61,511 nucleotides of DNA from Bacillota bacterium (GTDB lineage: Bacteria; Bacillota; Bacilli; Paenibacillales; Paenibacillaceae). The notes under the pieces were generated by a model that was given only the letters and a program-made list of their open reading frames with translations, was not told where the DNA came from and ran no database searches. The stretch lies in assembly GCA_023391635.1 (NCBI GenBank), contig JAEWAQ010000047.1, positions 1 through 61,511 of the forward strand. The letters run 5' to 3'. Position numbers and translations under genes: made by a program. Each line of letters begins with the position of its first letter. Position 1 is the first letter of the stretch. This document shows positions 1 to 9,555 of this stretch, one piece after another.

Positions 1-150
1 CCCGAACCCGGTCAAACCCGCCTTCAGCACCGCAGACCTCCAATCCAAACGCCCTAATCCGGTCAAACCCGCCTACAGTGCCGCCGACCTTCCTTCCAAA
101 CGTCCGAACCCGGTCAAACCCGCCTACAGCACCGCCGACCACTTAGCCTA
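1..150. repeat. 51-bp tandem repeat, three copies, cut by the left edge
   Basis: Three near-identical 51-bp units begin near 2, 53 and 104; the shared core GGTCAAACCCGCC starts at 10, 61 and 112. Because 51 is divisible by three, one plus-strand frame (2 to the TAA at 149-151) stays open and would read as 17-residue units beginning PNPVKPA. It could therefore be the C-terminal end of a protein starting left of the window. I favour a non-coding intergenic repeat, because other gaps here hold repeats of the same period without sitting in a gene. The rest of the gap up to 431 holds one terminator and nothing else I can identify. Confidence 0.8.
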
Positions 151-169
151 ACAGTCCGCATCGATCACG

Positions 170-204
170 TAAAAAAACGACCTCGGCGTTCTTGGACACC
201 GAGG
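170..204 (-). terminator. Rho-independent terminator after the esterase gene
   Basis: Read on the minus strand, CCTCGGTG pairs with CGCCGAGG around an 8-nt loop and is followed by TCG and a run of seven T. It lies about 230 bp past the stop of the esterase gene and probably ends the transporter-esterase operon. Confidence 0.7.
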
Positions 205-431
205 GTGCTTTACGGAGACGATTCAGAAAAGGACAGCGAATGTTATATTTTTGGGTATCTAGAAAAAGCTATTCCCGCCACCACACAGATGACGAGAACA
301 GCCTCGTTTGCTGATAGCTGTTATGCGATTCCTACTACGTGAATTTACCTGTTACAGTAACTCAACTGCCACGCCTGCTGCATCTAAACCGACAAATCCC
401 GTGCGATAGCTACTATGCGAATCCTCCGGTG

Positions 432-2510
432 CTATTCCTCCAGGACCGCATGCACGAAGGCTTCCCGGGCTTGCCCTACGTCCAGACCGGCATGAATCCG
501 CACATCGGCCGGATAGACGGCGCGCGCCGCAGCCTCATCGACGAACGCCCGACCGGCGTTCAGCGGATTGATGACCGTCTTGCTGGCGCACGGAGCGCTG
601 CGAAGCGCATCCTGCAGATCGAAGTGCTGCAAAATATTCGGCACGACGACGCTTTGCCGCCATGTGAACGGGAACTCTTCGGTCAGCGCCTGGTAGTTGA
701 ACAGCGAGTCCCACAGCACAAGCTTATGGAACGATCCGACGAACAGGGAAGTCAGCAACGCCACCGTCGCTCCCAACCCTTTACCCGCCAGGATGAGCCG
801 GTTCGGATCGACCTCCGGCAGCGTGCGCAGATAATGCCAGGCGAGCAGGGCGTCGCGGACGCGCAAACCCATGACCGGCTTGCCGGAGGCGACGGACAAG
901 TAAGCGAGCGTCCGCTCGATGTGGCACCAGGGTGCCACATCATGCCAGACCGGAGTGGGTGTCAGTTCCCCGAATCCGCTGACATCAATGCTGTACACGA
1001 GCGTCTCCCCGAGCGCCGTCAGCGGACCGAAGCGGCGGAAGCCTTCCCATTTGCCCGCTTCGTCGATCATCAGCAAGGCAGGCAGCCGGCCAACCTCACT
1101 TACACCCGCACCTGCAACCACGCCAGCGTCCATTCCACTCTGCTCGTACCGCCTGAGCATCAGGCCAGGCACCTCGCCGCCAGCCGTCCGCAGGCTGACG
1201 GCGCTGAACAACCGGAACGGGCCGACCCGCTTCTCTTCCAGCACCCTGGCTCTCCCGGTCCAATCGGCGGCATTCCCGGGAAAATCCGCCTCCTCCAGCC
1301 CGAGCACTTCCCGCGAACGATTCTGCAAATAGGTCAATCCGCCCTCGCCTTGCGGCACCGTACGGCTGGCCTGCAGCCGCCTGCCCGCATCCCGGTTGAT
1401 CGTAAACATGTTGACTGCATTGGACGGATGACAGTGCAGCAGCTCCGGCTCCTGCACGGCCAGATCTTCCCTGCGCAAGGCCAGCGGCTCCGCTCCCGAC
1501 TTGAACAATCGGTTCATCCAGCGCACCACTTCATTGGCCATGTTCAACGAGTAGGCATGGACGCAATCGTCCAGGAACAGCCCCAGCTCGTTCTCCCGAT
1601 CGTACAGCCGGTAGACGTCGGCCGCGTCATGGAACAGCCGCTGGGTATTGCGGTAGTCGAACAGATTGTCCTCGCGGCCGCCAACGATCAGGCACGGCTT
1701 CGGCGCATGCAGGGCGATCAAGTCCGTGAAATCGATGCCGCGGGCGATCAAGCCCGGACCGAACTGCTCCGGACAGCTCGTATACCACTCGGTCAGATGA
1801 AGCGCCTCATGCTCGTTCAGACAGCAGACCGGCGCTTGGAACAGGATGCGCTCGTCGAGCAGCGAAGCGTAGAGCGTCGTGGCGCCGCCGCCGGACACGC
1901 CGGTCATGGCCACGCCGCCGAAGCTGAAATCGACATCGTCCCGGGTTTCCAAATAATCGATGCAGCGAATCGCGTCAAGGACGAAATGCGTGTTGCTCCA
2001 GATGCCCGTCAAGTACCCGATCAAGCCATTCGTGAAATGATCGTTCAGGTGGGCGATCTCCCCAAGGCAGCCCGGCGGGTCGAACGAGATCGCAATATAG
2101 CCGTTGCGGGCAAACGTCTGGCCCGGGATCTGGTAACTCTCCCCGGTCTTGCAGCTGTGCCCGGTCGGGCAGACGACGCCGGGATAGCGGCCGGGCACAG
2201 CAGGCAAATACACTGTGCCGTTCACTTCCCACCCCGGGTAAGATTCGAAGATGACATTCTCGACCCGATAGTCGCCGAAGTCATGACGGCTGACGACCCG
2301 CGATGTCACCGGGCCCCTGTCGTACATGAAGTCGGGGAACGCCGCCCGGATCGCGTCCAGCAGCGGAGCACGCAAGCTCTCCCACGCTTCCGGGCTTTCA
2401 GCGCGGCTTCTCGCGTCAGCCAGCCGCTTCAGCTGCCGCCGGCAGCGCTCCGCGATCTCCTCGCGCAGCTGCAGGTCGGCGGCGTAACCCGTCGCGGACA
2501 AAATATTCAT
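432..2510 (-). CDS. Two-domain alpha/beta hydrolase, acetyl xylan esterase-like
   Basis: The 692-residue protein has no signal peptide, so it is probably cytoplasmic. Its N-terminal half is an alpha/beta hydrolase of the acetyl-xylan-esterase/dienelactone-hydrolase type: nucleophile elbow GVSGG (Ser206), a likely acid Asp in EDNLFD (281-285) and catalytic His318 in DDCVHAY. The C-terminal half (about 420-692) looks like a second hydrolase fold, but the elbow reads GKGLG with Lys577 where the Ser should be, so it is probably inactive. Its start overlaps the stop of the upstream lipoprotein gene (TAATG), which suggests translational coupling. With a sugar importer as partner, it probably removes ester groups from an imported oligosaccharide; the substrate is unknown. 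Confidence 0.8.
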   Translation of the reverse strand: MNILSATGYAADLQLREEIAERCRRQLKRLADARSRAESPEAWESLRAPLLDAIRAAFPDFMYDRGPVTSRVVSRHDFGDYRVENVIFESYPGWEVNGTVYLPAVPGRYPGVVCPTGHSCKTGESYQIPGQTFARNGYIAISFDPPGCLGEIAHLNDHFTNGLIGYLTGIWSNTHFVLDAIRCIDYLETRDDVDFSFGGVAMTGVSGGGATTLYASLLDERILFQAPVCCLNEHEALHLTEWYTSCPEQFGPGLIARGIDFTDLIALHAPKPCLIVGGREDNLFDYRNTQRLFHDAADVYRLYDRENELGLFLDDCVHAYSLNMANEVVRWMNRLFKSGAEPLALRREDLAVQEPELLHCHPSNAVNMFTINRDAGRRLQASRTVPQGEGGLTYLQNRSREVLGLEEADFPGNAADWTGRARVLEEKRVGPFRLFSAVSLRTAGGEVPGLMLRRYEQSGMDAGVVAGAGVSEVGRLPALLMIDEAGKWEGFRRFGPLTALGETLVYSIDVSGFGELTPTPVWHDVAPWCHIERTLAYLSVASGKPVMGLRVRDALLAWHYLRTLPEVDPNRLILAGKGLGATVALLTSLFVGSFHKLVLWDSLFNYQALTEEFPFTWRQSVVVPNILQHFDLQDALRSAPCASKTVINPLNAGRAFVDEAAARAVYPADVRIHAGLDVGQAREAFVHAVLEE

Positions 2511-4108
2511 TATTTCAATACGGCGTAACGATCATTGACGGCCTTCGTCAGCGCCTCTCCTCCGGAAGATTTCCACAGCTTCACGAAGTCGTCGAAGCCT
2601 TGGTCGAGATTGACTTCACCGATAATGAACTTGATCAGATATTCGTCCCGAATCCGGTTCAAATCCGGATATTGGGAGGACTCCGGAGCAATGAACGTCA
2701 GCAGGTTGTTGAACGCCGGCACGCCTTCCGTCACTCTCTTCTTGAATTCGGCTTGCTTGGCCGGCAGATCGAACTTGGACATATAACTGGACTTGGTGCC
2801 GAAAATACCGTAGTAACTGCTGGCTCCCACCTTCGCGCCGCGATCCGTTACATTGACGTACTGTTCCTTCGGAGTCGGAACCCCGTCCACCAGATCGTAA
2901 TGCTCCCCTTCAACGCCGAAGTAGGTCATCTTGTACACTTCTTCGTCCGTTGCGAGCGCTTCGAGGATTTCGAACAGTTTGTCCATCTTCTTCGGGTCTT
3001 TTGCCACTTGAGCGCCCATGCCGACGAAATTGTTCTTGACACCCCAGGATAAGCCGGCTTTGTCTCCATACGGCCCGACGAGCGGCTTGCCGACGACCAG
3101 TTCGGTATTCGGATTTTGCCCCTTGAATTCCGGCTCGATGGCGATCGCATAGCTGTTCCACATCCCGACGTCAACCACGCCCGACCTTCTGTTGGCCAGG
3201 TCCTGCCGCTGCTTCGCGTAATCCGTCGTCAGAAACTCCTTGTCGATGACGCCGTCCTTGTACCATTTGTTCAGCATCTTGAGCGCTTCGCGGGTCCGCT
3301 CGGTCGTCATGCCGTACGCCAGGCTGCCGTCATCGGCTTTCACCCAGGCGCCGGGGCTCGTGCCGAACGCCGAGTAGACGGAGTTGAACGCGAGCGTCGC
3401 GATCGAGTCCTTGCCTCGGCCGGTGAGGCCGTACGTATCCGCTTTGCCGTTCTTGTCCGGATCGTCCTTCGTATAGGCATACAGCAGCTTCTCATACTCT
3501 TCCAGCGTCTCAGGCGGAGCGTCGTACCCTACGGCCTTCAACCAGTCTCCGTTGTAGGCCGGCAGAAACGGCGTTTTTCCATCCAGCCAGTAGAGCGGAA
3601 TCGCGTAATTTTTGCCGTCGACGACCGCATTGTTCCAGAGCGAAGGATCCAGTTCATCGACAGACGCCGCGTATTTCGGCATCTTCTGCTTGATCAAATC
3701 GACCGGCAGCTCGCTCAGCAAGCCCTGATTGGAATACTCCAAAACTTCCTCTCCCGAGAACATGAAGAACAAATCGGGAACTTCTTTCGTTGCCAGGCGG
3801 ATATTCAAATGCTCTTTCCAGTTCGTGCGGTCCACCCGCATGTTTTCGATCTTCACGTTAAAGCGTTCCTCAAGAAACTTCTGAACAGGCGTGTCGTCGG
3901 TTTCCGGCGGATCGAAGCTGAGCCAGAGCAGATTGATCGGCGCTTCGGGTTGCGGCGATGACGCTGACGATGATGCCGGCGCCGAGGCCGAGCCAGTCGG
4001 CGAAGCCTCGCTGTTCGTATTGCTCTTGCTCCCGCTGCTGCATGCTGACAGCAACATCAATAATACAACCGCTGCGATCAAGCTCTTCACTTTGTTGCCC
4101 GTCTTCAT
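2510..4108 (-). CDS. Sugar ABC transporter substrate-binding lipoprotein (LplA type)
   Basis: The 532-residue protein starts with a basic n-region, a hydrophobic stretch and a lipobox LSAC (Cys23), followed by a Ser/Ala/Pro-rich linker to about residue 55 and a family-1 solute-binding fold. It would be lipid-anchored outside the membrane and deliver an oligosaccharide to the two permeases encoded just upstream. The length fits the LplA-like group found with LplB/YtcP permeases. A weak terminator-like hairpin separates it from the permease genes, and the esterase gene follows with a 1-bp overlap. No ATPase gene is nearby; a shared MsmX-type ATPase is likely. Confidence 0.9.
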   Translation of the reverse strand: MKTGNKVKSLIAAVVLLMLLSACSSGSKSNTNSEASPTGSASAPASSSASSPQPEAPINLLWLSFDPPETDDTPVQKFLEERFNVKIENMRVDRTNWKEHLNIRLATKEVPDLFFMFSGEEVLEYSNQGLLSELPVDLIKQKMPKYAASVDELDPSLWNNAVVDGKNYAIPLYWLDGKTPFLPAYNGDWLKAVGYDAPPETLEEYEKLLYAYTKDDPDKNGKADTYGLTGRGKDSIATLAFNSVYSAFGTSPGAWVKADDGSLAYGMTTERTREALKMLNKWYKDGVIDKEFLTTDYAKQRQDLANRRSGVVDVGMWNSYAIAIEPEFKGQNPNTELVVGKPLVGPYGDKAGLSWGVKNNFVGMGAQVAKDPKKMDKLFEILEALATDEEVYKMTYFGVEGEHYDLVDGVPTPKEQYVNVTDRGAKVGASSYYGIFGTKSSYMSKFDLPAKQAEFKKRVTEGVPAFNNLLTFIAPESSQYPDLNRIRDEYLIKFIIGEVNLDQGFDDFVKLWKSSGGEALTKAVNDRYAVLK

Positions 4109-4146
4109 TTCATTTCCTCCCTTAATTGAGTAAACTTTAATCTATG

Positions 4147-4164
4147 AAAAATTGCCAAAGGCAA
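4147..4164 (-). terminator. Small hairpin with T-run between permease and lipoprotein genes
   Basis: On the minus strand TTGCC-TTT-GGCAA is followed by TTTTT. The stem is only 5 bp, so it is more likely a partial attenuator or mRNA-processing site within the operon than a full terminator. Confidence 0.4.
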
Positions 4165-4182
4165 GTTTTCCCCCACAACTTC

Positions 4183-5073
4183 CTACTCCTTCAACGAGCC
4201 GATCATCACGCCATTGACGAAGTACTTCTGAAGAAACGGATAGACGATAATGATCGGCGCCGTAATGATCATCAGCACAGCAGCCTTGACGGTCTCCGGA
4301 GTCACCGTCTCTTGGCCCGGCTGTTGCGACATCAGCATCCGCAGCTCCATATCCTGGTTCTCCACCACCAATCTGCGCAAATAGATCTGCAGCACGATCT
4401 TGGTCTGATCCTGGACGTAGATAAGCGCCTGAAACCATTCATTCCAGTAGCTGACCGCCGCCCACAGCGTAATGGTCGCGATAATCGGGGCTGACAGCGG
4501 CAAGACAACGGAGAACAAAATCCGGATATCGTTAGCCCCATCCATTCGAGCCGAATCCTCGAGCTCCTGGGGGATGCCGATAAAGAAATTGCGTAAAATC
4601 AATAGCGAGAACGTGCTGAACATGCTAGGAATAATGTAGACCCACAGGGAATCGTACAGCCCCAGGCTTTTCACCAGTAAATAAGTCGGAATGAGGCCGC
4701 CGCTGAAGAACATCGTGAATACGATAAACAGTGTAAAGAAGCGGCGGTCCGGCAAATATTTTTTGGACAACGGGTACGCGGCCATGACCATCACGAACAC
4801 CGACAGCGCAGTACCGACAACCGTACGGAAAATCGTATTGCGGAATCCGTACCAAATTTGTGAGGAGGCAACCGCCTTCCTGTAAGCCTCCAAAGAGAAT
4901 TCCTGCGGATACAAGTGGACGCCGGCCCGGATCGCTTCCGCCGGAGTACTGAGCGAGATCGCCAGCACGTGGAGGAAAGGGTATACGAACAGGACACTGA
5001 TCCCGATCATGAACAATACCGCAAATATTTGAAACCACTTCTCGCCATTCGTCATACGGGAAAACATTCGCAT
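4183..5073 (-). CDS. Carbohydrate ABC transporter permease (YtcP/LplC type)
   Basis: The 296-residue protein is an inner-membrane permease with about six transmembrane segments; the first is near residues 13-38. The EAA loop that docks the ATPase is at about 168-192 (core SARMDGA). The FFSGGLIPTYLL stretch near 122-133 is typical of the YtcP/LplC branch. It forms the channel with the LplB-type permease, whose gene ends 6 bp upstream, and serves the lipoprotein encoded downstream. Confidence 0.92.
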   Translation of the reverse strand: MRMFSRMTNGEKWFQIFAVLFMIGISVLFVYPFLHVLAISLSTPAEAIRAGVHLYPQEFSLEAYRKAVASSQIWYGFRNTIFRTVVGTALSVFVMVMAAYPLSKKYLPDRRFFTLFIVFTMFFSGGLIPTYLLVKSLGLYDSLWVYIIPSMFSTFSLLILRNFFIGIPQELEDSARMDGANDIRILFSVVLPLSAPIIATITLWAAVSYWNEWFQALIYVQDQTKIVLQIYLRRLVVENQDMELRMLMSQQPGQETVTPETVKAAVLMIITAPIIIVYPFLQKYFVNGVMIGSLKE

Positions 5074-5079
5074 CGCCTC

Positions 5080-6021
5080 CTAGAAAAGCCCTTCCTGGCC
5101 CGACTTTTTGATCACGTAATCGGTTCCCAGCACCATAAGGAGGGCGATCACATTTTTGAACAATCCGACTGCTGTCGTTAAACTGTACTGCATTTGCGAC
5201 AGACCGACCCGGAACACGTAAGTGTCGAGAATATCGGCTACTCCGTATACGGCCGGATGGTACAGGTTCAGAATCTGGTCGAAGCCGGCGTCCAGAATGC
5301 CGCTGATCTTGAAAATAAACATGATGCTGACAACGGGCAGGATGGAAGGCAGCGTAATATGCAGCGTCTGCTTCCAGCGACCGGCGCCGTCGATGCCTGC
5401 CGCTTCGTATAAGTTCGGGTTGACCGATGCCAGGGCGGCCAAATAAATGATCGTGCCCCAACCGATTTCCTTCCAGATGCTTGTCGCCACCAGTGTGAAC
5501 CGGAAGTAGTTGGGATCGCCCAGAAAATAAATGGAATCGAAGCCGAGCGCTGTCAAGATGTAATTGACAATCCCCGTGCTCGGAGACAGAATCGTACCGA
5601 ACAAGCCGGCCAAGATGACCCAGGAAAGAAAATGCGGCAAGTAACTGATCGATTGCGTGACCCGTTTGAATATTTTCCCTCGGATCTCGTTAAAAATAAG
5701 CGCAAGTATGATGGGGGCGGGGAAACCGAAAATAATATGGTATAAACTGATGACTACAGTATTGCGGAATACTCTCCAGAACTGGCTGGTCGAGGTGAAC
5801 ATCGTCTCGAAATGCTTCCACCCCACCCACGGGCTTCCGTTTATCCCTTCCAATACGCGAAAATCTTTGAACGCCAGCTGTACGCCGTACAGCGGCCCAT
5901 AATGAAAAACCGAGTACCAAATCAATGCAGGCAGCAGCAGAACAAACAAATATTTGTGCTTTTTGTAGCGCTTCCATCTGCTCTCTGCATGCAGCTTGCC
6001 CGATCGTGCCAAGGATGCCAT
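5080..6021 (-). CDS. Carbohydrate ABC transporter permease (LplB type)
   Basis: This 313-residue LplB-like permease begins MASLARSGK, with its first membrane segment near residues 28-47. I chose the ATG at 6021: the preceding GGAG lies 9 nt upstream, whereas an in-frame TTG at 6036 would bury that ribosome binding site inside the gene. The EAA loop (core EAAGIDGAGRW) is about two-thirds along. It is the first gene of the transporter operon and lies about 170 bp after the membrane AraC regulator, which probably controls it. Confidence 0.92.
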   Translation of the reverse strand: MASLARSGKLHAESRWKRYKKHKYLFVLLLPALIWYSVFHYGPLYGVQLAFKDFRVLEGINGSPWVGWKHFETMFTSTSQFWRVFRNTVVISLYHIIFGFPAPIILALIFNEIRGKIFKRVTQSISYLPHFLSWVILAGLFGTILSPSTGIVNYILTALGFDSIYFLGDPNYFRFTLVATSIWKEIGWGTIIYLAALASVNPNLYEAAGIDGAGRWKQTLHITLPSILPVVSIMFIFKISGILDAGFDQILNLYHPAVYGVADILDTYVFRVGLSQMQYSLTTAVGLFKNVIALLMVLGTDYVIKKSGQEGLF

Positions 6022-6135
6022 AGCGCAATTCTCCAATCTGTCGATTTCCTCGCATCGTCTTGCTTGCCCTCATTTTATAAACAAGAACATGCGATAATCC
6101 AGTTCAGATTCATGGAATTTTGTTTATTTTGAAGC

Positions 6136-6165
6136 AACAAAGCGGCCTTCGCTAAGGAAAGCCGC
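6136..6165 (-). terminator. Terminator after the AraC-type regulator gene
   Basis: On the minus strand GCGGCTTTC pairs with GAAGGCCGC (9 bp with one G-T pair, 6-nt loop), followed by TTTGTTG. It lies just past the regulator's stop, separating it from the transporter operon. Confidence 0.65.
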
Positions 6166-6189
6166 CCGTCGAACGAGAGAAATGCTTGT

Positions 6190-8304
6190 TTATATGACCT
6201 CTGCCTGAACCTTCGCGCGCGCCATCTTGCGATATTGGTTCGGCGTCATCTCGTATTTCGATTTGAATCTCGTGCAGAAATACTGGACATTGCTGTATCC
6301 GACTTGCTCGGCGATCCGGGTCACCGATTCGTTGTCCGCTTGCAGCAGCTCTGCGGCAACCTCCAGTCGAACGCGGTTCAAATATTCGATGAACGGCATG
6401 TGCAGCACTTCGGCGAAAAGCTTGGAAATATAGGACGGGGAGAACGAGACAAGCTCGGCCACCCGGTCCAGGGAAATGTCTTCGTGCAGATGGCTGTGAA
6501 TATATCGCTGGATAGCCTGGATGGTCTCGGCATGCGCATGAGGGGCATCGCTATGCAAGCAGGCGATGATCTGTTTGCTGTCGGCTTCGATGCGTGCCAG
6601 TCCTTCTCTAAGCGTGCCGTTCTTGAGCGCCGCGGACATATCCGGAATTTCCATGCGGTCGGACAGACGGTAGTGGAGCGCCAGCCGGCGCATGCTGACG
6701 CACAGCTGCATCAGCGCCCATTCCGCCGTCTCGATCCTGCAGCCGCTGTCCGAGAGCGTGCTTTCCAGCCAGCCCAGATAGGCAGAAACCGCTTGCATAT
6801 CCTGGTTATGAATGCCGCTTTCGAACCGTTCGAAGTGCATGTCCGCCGGTTCGCTGTCACGATCGTCGATATCGCGATAGCCGATGACGGCGGCAGGGCC
6901 GTACAGAAATTCGTATCTGGCCGCCTGCTTCGCCTCGCGGAACGATTCGGATATACGCGCCAGGTCAAGCTTCGGACGGCCGAACCCGACGCCGAACTCG
7001 CAGACGCCGATCAGCTCGGTCTGCAGCGATTGCAGCGCCGCCTTTACGGTCTGCTCCGCATCCGGATCCGACGGTGCCAGCACGAACAGAACCGCCAGTT
7101 CTTCCTGCGAGATCGCCACGGCTTCCCACCGGAATGGCTTGCCATTCCACAAGCTGACCAGCTGCTCCGGTTGAAGCGTTCCGGAGCGGAACCGGATGCA
7201 GGCGACTGTCATTAACGAGTGTTCGGGATACGGATATGGGAGCGCTCCGGCTTCCTCCGTATCCCCGTGGATCAACTTCAGCAGCCGCGTCTTCTCCAGA
7301 CTGAGATGAAGCGTCTGGATGCGGCCCATCATGTTCTTAAGCGGCACATACACGCGCCTGGACATCAGCAAGGAGATCACCAGGCCGACCAATGCGGCCA
7401 GGATGGTGGCGATAATCAGGTTATGCTGCGACTTCTTCGATTCCAGCAGGAGCGTATCGAGCGGCCGCGTGACGACGAACCCCCAGCCGTAATCGGACAA
7501 GCTTGCGGGAGAATACGCCTGCACCGTCGTCCGTCCCGCTTCTTTCGTCACGGTCACCGAAGTGGCCATACCCGCCGTCTCATCTCCGATGTCAAACTCG
7601 GCCGCAGTCTGTTCCGAATTCGTCAGCAGGATCGTTCCGTCCGCGTCAAGCGCATAGAACCGCTCATCGGCCGAACCGAGCATCGCACCGAGCAAGTCGG
7701 TGACGTAATTCAGACTCACGTCCAGATACAGATAGCCTTTGGCTTCCTCGTGCAGCGCTCCGTACGGAAGCGAACGCACATACGTCAGCACCCGATCGCC
7801 GCTGCCGTCTTCGCGAATCGTCCAGCGGTTGAGCGGGAAGGACCGCAGGTCGTCGATGAACGCGGCATCTCTGGCATTGTCGGCCTTCTCGTAGACATAT
7901 TGGGAGTCGACCGTAAATCCCGACTGCAGAAAGTGGACGGTCATGTTCGTCATCCCCGCCTGCGACAGCTTGGCATTCTGAATATCCTGGTACAATTCCA
8001 GAAACTTGTAGCCGAGTTGGCCGCTCGTGTCGTTCAGCAGGAATCCGAGTCCGTCATACTTCTGAAATGCGGTAGAGACGACTTTATCCTGGAACACTTC
8101 CTCGTAATGCTTCAACGTCGCATCCATGTAATCGCGGACATGGCCTAGCCGATACAGGCTTTCGCGGGATATTTCCTGCGTCACCCATGTCCGGGAGTTG
8201 GAAAACAGATAGAACCCGAAAGAGCCGACAGTGACGACGGTCAGAATCGCGAAAATGAGAATCGATTTGATAAAGTCGCTCAGTTGATCGTCTTTTGGGG
8301 ACAT
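6190..8304 (-). CDS. Membrane-spanning AraC family regulator with extracytoplasmic sensor
   Basis: The 704-residue protein has a transmembrane segment at about 12-34, an extracellular sensor region of some 250 residues, a second membrane segment near 290-315, a cytoplasmic linker, and a C-terminal AraC DNA-binding domain with two helix-turn-helix units over the last 100 residues. This one-protein sensor-activator layout is common in Paenibacillus next to LplABC-type transporters. The start at 8304 has GGAGG 9 nt upstream; a TTG three codons earlier abuts that GGAGG and is rejected. It probably senses a sugar, or the loaded binding protein, and activates the transporter-esterase operon downstream. 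Confidence 0.88.
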   Translation of the reverse strand: MSPKDDQLSDFIKSILIFAILTVVTVGSFGFYLFSNSRTWVTQEISRESLYRLGHVRDYMDATLKHYEEVFQDKVVSTAFQKYDGLGFLLNDTSGQLGYKFLELYQDIQNAKLSQAGMTNMTVHFLQSGFTVDSQYVYEKADNARDAAFIDDLRSFPLNRWTIREDGSGDRVLTYVRSLPYGALHEEAKGYLYLDVSLNYVTDLLGAMLGSADERFYALDADGTILLTNSEQTAAEFDIGDETAGMATSVTVTKEAGRTTVQAYSPASLSDYGWGFVVTRPLDTLLLESKKSQHNLIIATILAALVGLVISLLMSRRVYVPLKNMMGRIQTLHLSLEKTRLLKLIHGDTEEAGALPYPYPEHSLMTVACIRFRSGTLQPEQLVSLWNGKPFRWEAVAISQEELAVLFVLAPSDPDAEQTVKAALQSLQTELIGVCEFGVGFGRPKLDLARISESFREAKQAARYEFLYGPAAVIGYRDIDDRDSEPADMHFERFESGIHNQDMQAVSAYLGWLESTLSDSGCRIETAEWALMQLCVSMRRLALHYRLSDRMEIPDMSAALKNGTLREGLARIEADSKQIIACLHSDAPHAHAETIQAIQRYIHSHLHEDISLDRVAELVSFSPSYISKLFAEVLHMPFIEYLNRVRLEVAAELLQADNESVTRIAEQVGYSNVQYFCTRFKSKYEMTPNQYRKMARAKVQAEVI

Positions 8305-8407
8305 GCTTCTCAACCTCCCGCTAAGAAATTCGCCTTTCGCTCACGGTTACGGCTACGGTTTCCGTTCAAATCCGACGCTTGCTGGTTCCAATTCGGCGAT
8401 CCCCCGG

Positions 8408-9553
8408 TTACGTCGCTTTAACTGCAACGTTTGGTTCGAGCCGTTGGATCGCGAACGATTCCTCGTGCAACGTATATTTGGCAAGCCGCTTCAGGTTGAC
8501 GCTGTAGCCGATGCCCGGGCCTTCCGGCACGGCAATCCGACCTTCGGCCATCGTGACGGCCGGATCGATGATGTCCTCTTCCCAATAATTCGACGAAGCG
8601 GCCGTATCGCCGGGCAAGGTGAAATTGCCCAGCGACGACAAGGCGATATTGTGCGCCCGGCCGATGCCGGACTCGAGCATGCCGCCGCACCATACCGGGA
8701 CTTGCCGTTCCGCGCACAGGTCATGCAGCTTGATGGCTTCCGTCAAGCCGCCGACGCGGCCCGTCTTGATATTGACGATCCGGCAGCTGCCCAGCTCGAT
8801 CGCTTTGCGCGCATCGTCCGCCGAATGAATGCTCTCGTCCAGACAGATCGGTGTCTGCAGCTGCCGCTGCAATTCGCGATGGTCGACAAGATCGTCATGC
8901 GCAAGCGGCTGCTCGATCATCGTCAGCCCGTAGTCGTCCAGCTGTCGAAGATGATCGGCGTCGGCGAGCGTATAAGCGGAGTTGGCGTCAACCATCAGCG
9001 GAATGTCCGGATACTGCCGACGAATCGCGTCGACGATGCCGATATCCCAGCCCGGCTTAATCTTGATCTTGATGCGTTTGTAGCCTTCATCGAGCTTCTG
9101 GCCGATCGTATCCAGCAATCGGTCCGCCGATGACTGGATGCCAATGCTGACCCCGACGTCGATCGAGGATTTGCTGCCTCCGATGACGGAAGCGAGCGGC
9201 AATCCTTGCCTCTTGGCATACAGATCCCAGCATGCGGTTTCCAGCGCCGCCTTGGCCATGCGATTGCCGCGAATGCGGCTGAACCGCTCCGCCAGCACGG
9301 ACGGATGGCCGACCGGCGATTGGCGCAAGAGCGGGATGAGAAATCGGTCCAGCAGATGCCAATTGCCCTTGAGCGTCTCCTCGTTATAGGAAGGTTCGAC
9401 GAACGCGACCGATTCGCCCCAGCCGGATCTTCCTTCCGCATCCGTAACCTCTACGGTAATAAACTCCCGGTCTCTGAAAGTGCCAAAGCTCGTTGTAAAC
9501 GGGTTCAGCAAAGGCATGCTCATATGCCGCAAAGTAACGTTTCGAATGTCCAT
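8408..9553 (-). CDS. N-succinylamino acid racemase / o-succinylbenzoate synthase family
   Basis: This 381-residue enolase-superfamily enzyme shows the full catalytic set: KIKIKPG (K162, K164), VDAN (D189), IEQP (E214), LDES (D239) and NIKTG (K263), the pattern of the NSAR/OSBS subgroup. Sequence alone does not separate the two activities. The neighbours do: it follows an M20 amidohydrolase (2-bp gap) and a GNAT acyltransferase, and no other menaquinone gene is near. I infer racemisation of N-succinyl-D-amino acids to the L form, the middle step of a D- to L-amino acid route described in Geobacillus. It is the last gene of the operon. Confidence 0.88.
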   Translation of the reverse strand: MDIRNVTLRHMSMPLLNPFTTSFGTFRDREFITVEVTDAEGRSGWGESVAFVEPSYNEETLKGNWHLLDRFLIPLLRQSPVGHPSVLAERFSRIRGNRMAKAALETACWDLYAKRQGLPLASVIGGSKSSIDVGVSIGIQSSADRLLDTIGQKLDEGYKRIKIKIKPGWDIGIVDAIRRQYPDIPLMVDANSAYTLADADHLRQLDDYGLTMIEQPLAHDDLVDHRELQRQLQTPICLDESIHSADDARKAIELGSCRIVNIKTGRVGGLTEAIKLHDLCAERQVPVWCGGMLESGIGRAHNIALSSLGNFTLPGDTAASSNYWEEDIIDPAVTMAEGRIAVPEGPGIGYSVNLKRLAKYTLHEESFAIQRLEPNVAVKAT

Positions 9554-9555
9554 CC

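Noticed and set aside
339..2528. Long plus-strand open frame opposite the esterase gene
   Set aside because: It mirrors the minus-strand gene in GC-rich DNA, has a composition rich in Arg, Gln and His, no domain similarity and no ribosome binding site.
8408..9553. menC of menaquinone synthesis
   Set aside because: The catalytic residues fit either activity, but the operon partners (GNAT, M20 amidohydrolase) fit the amino acid racemase role and no men genes are nearby.
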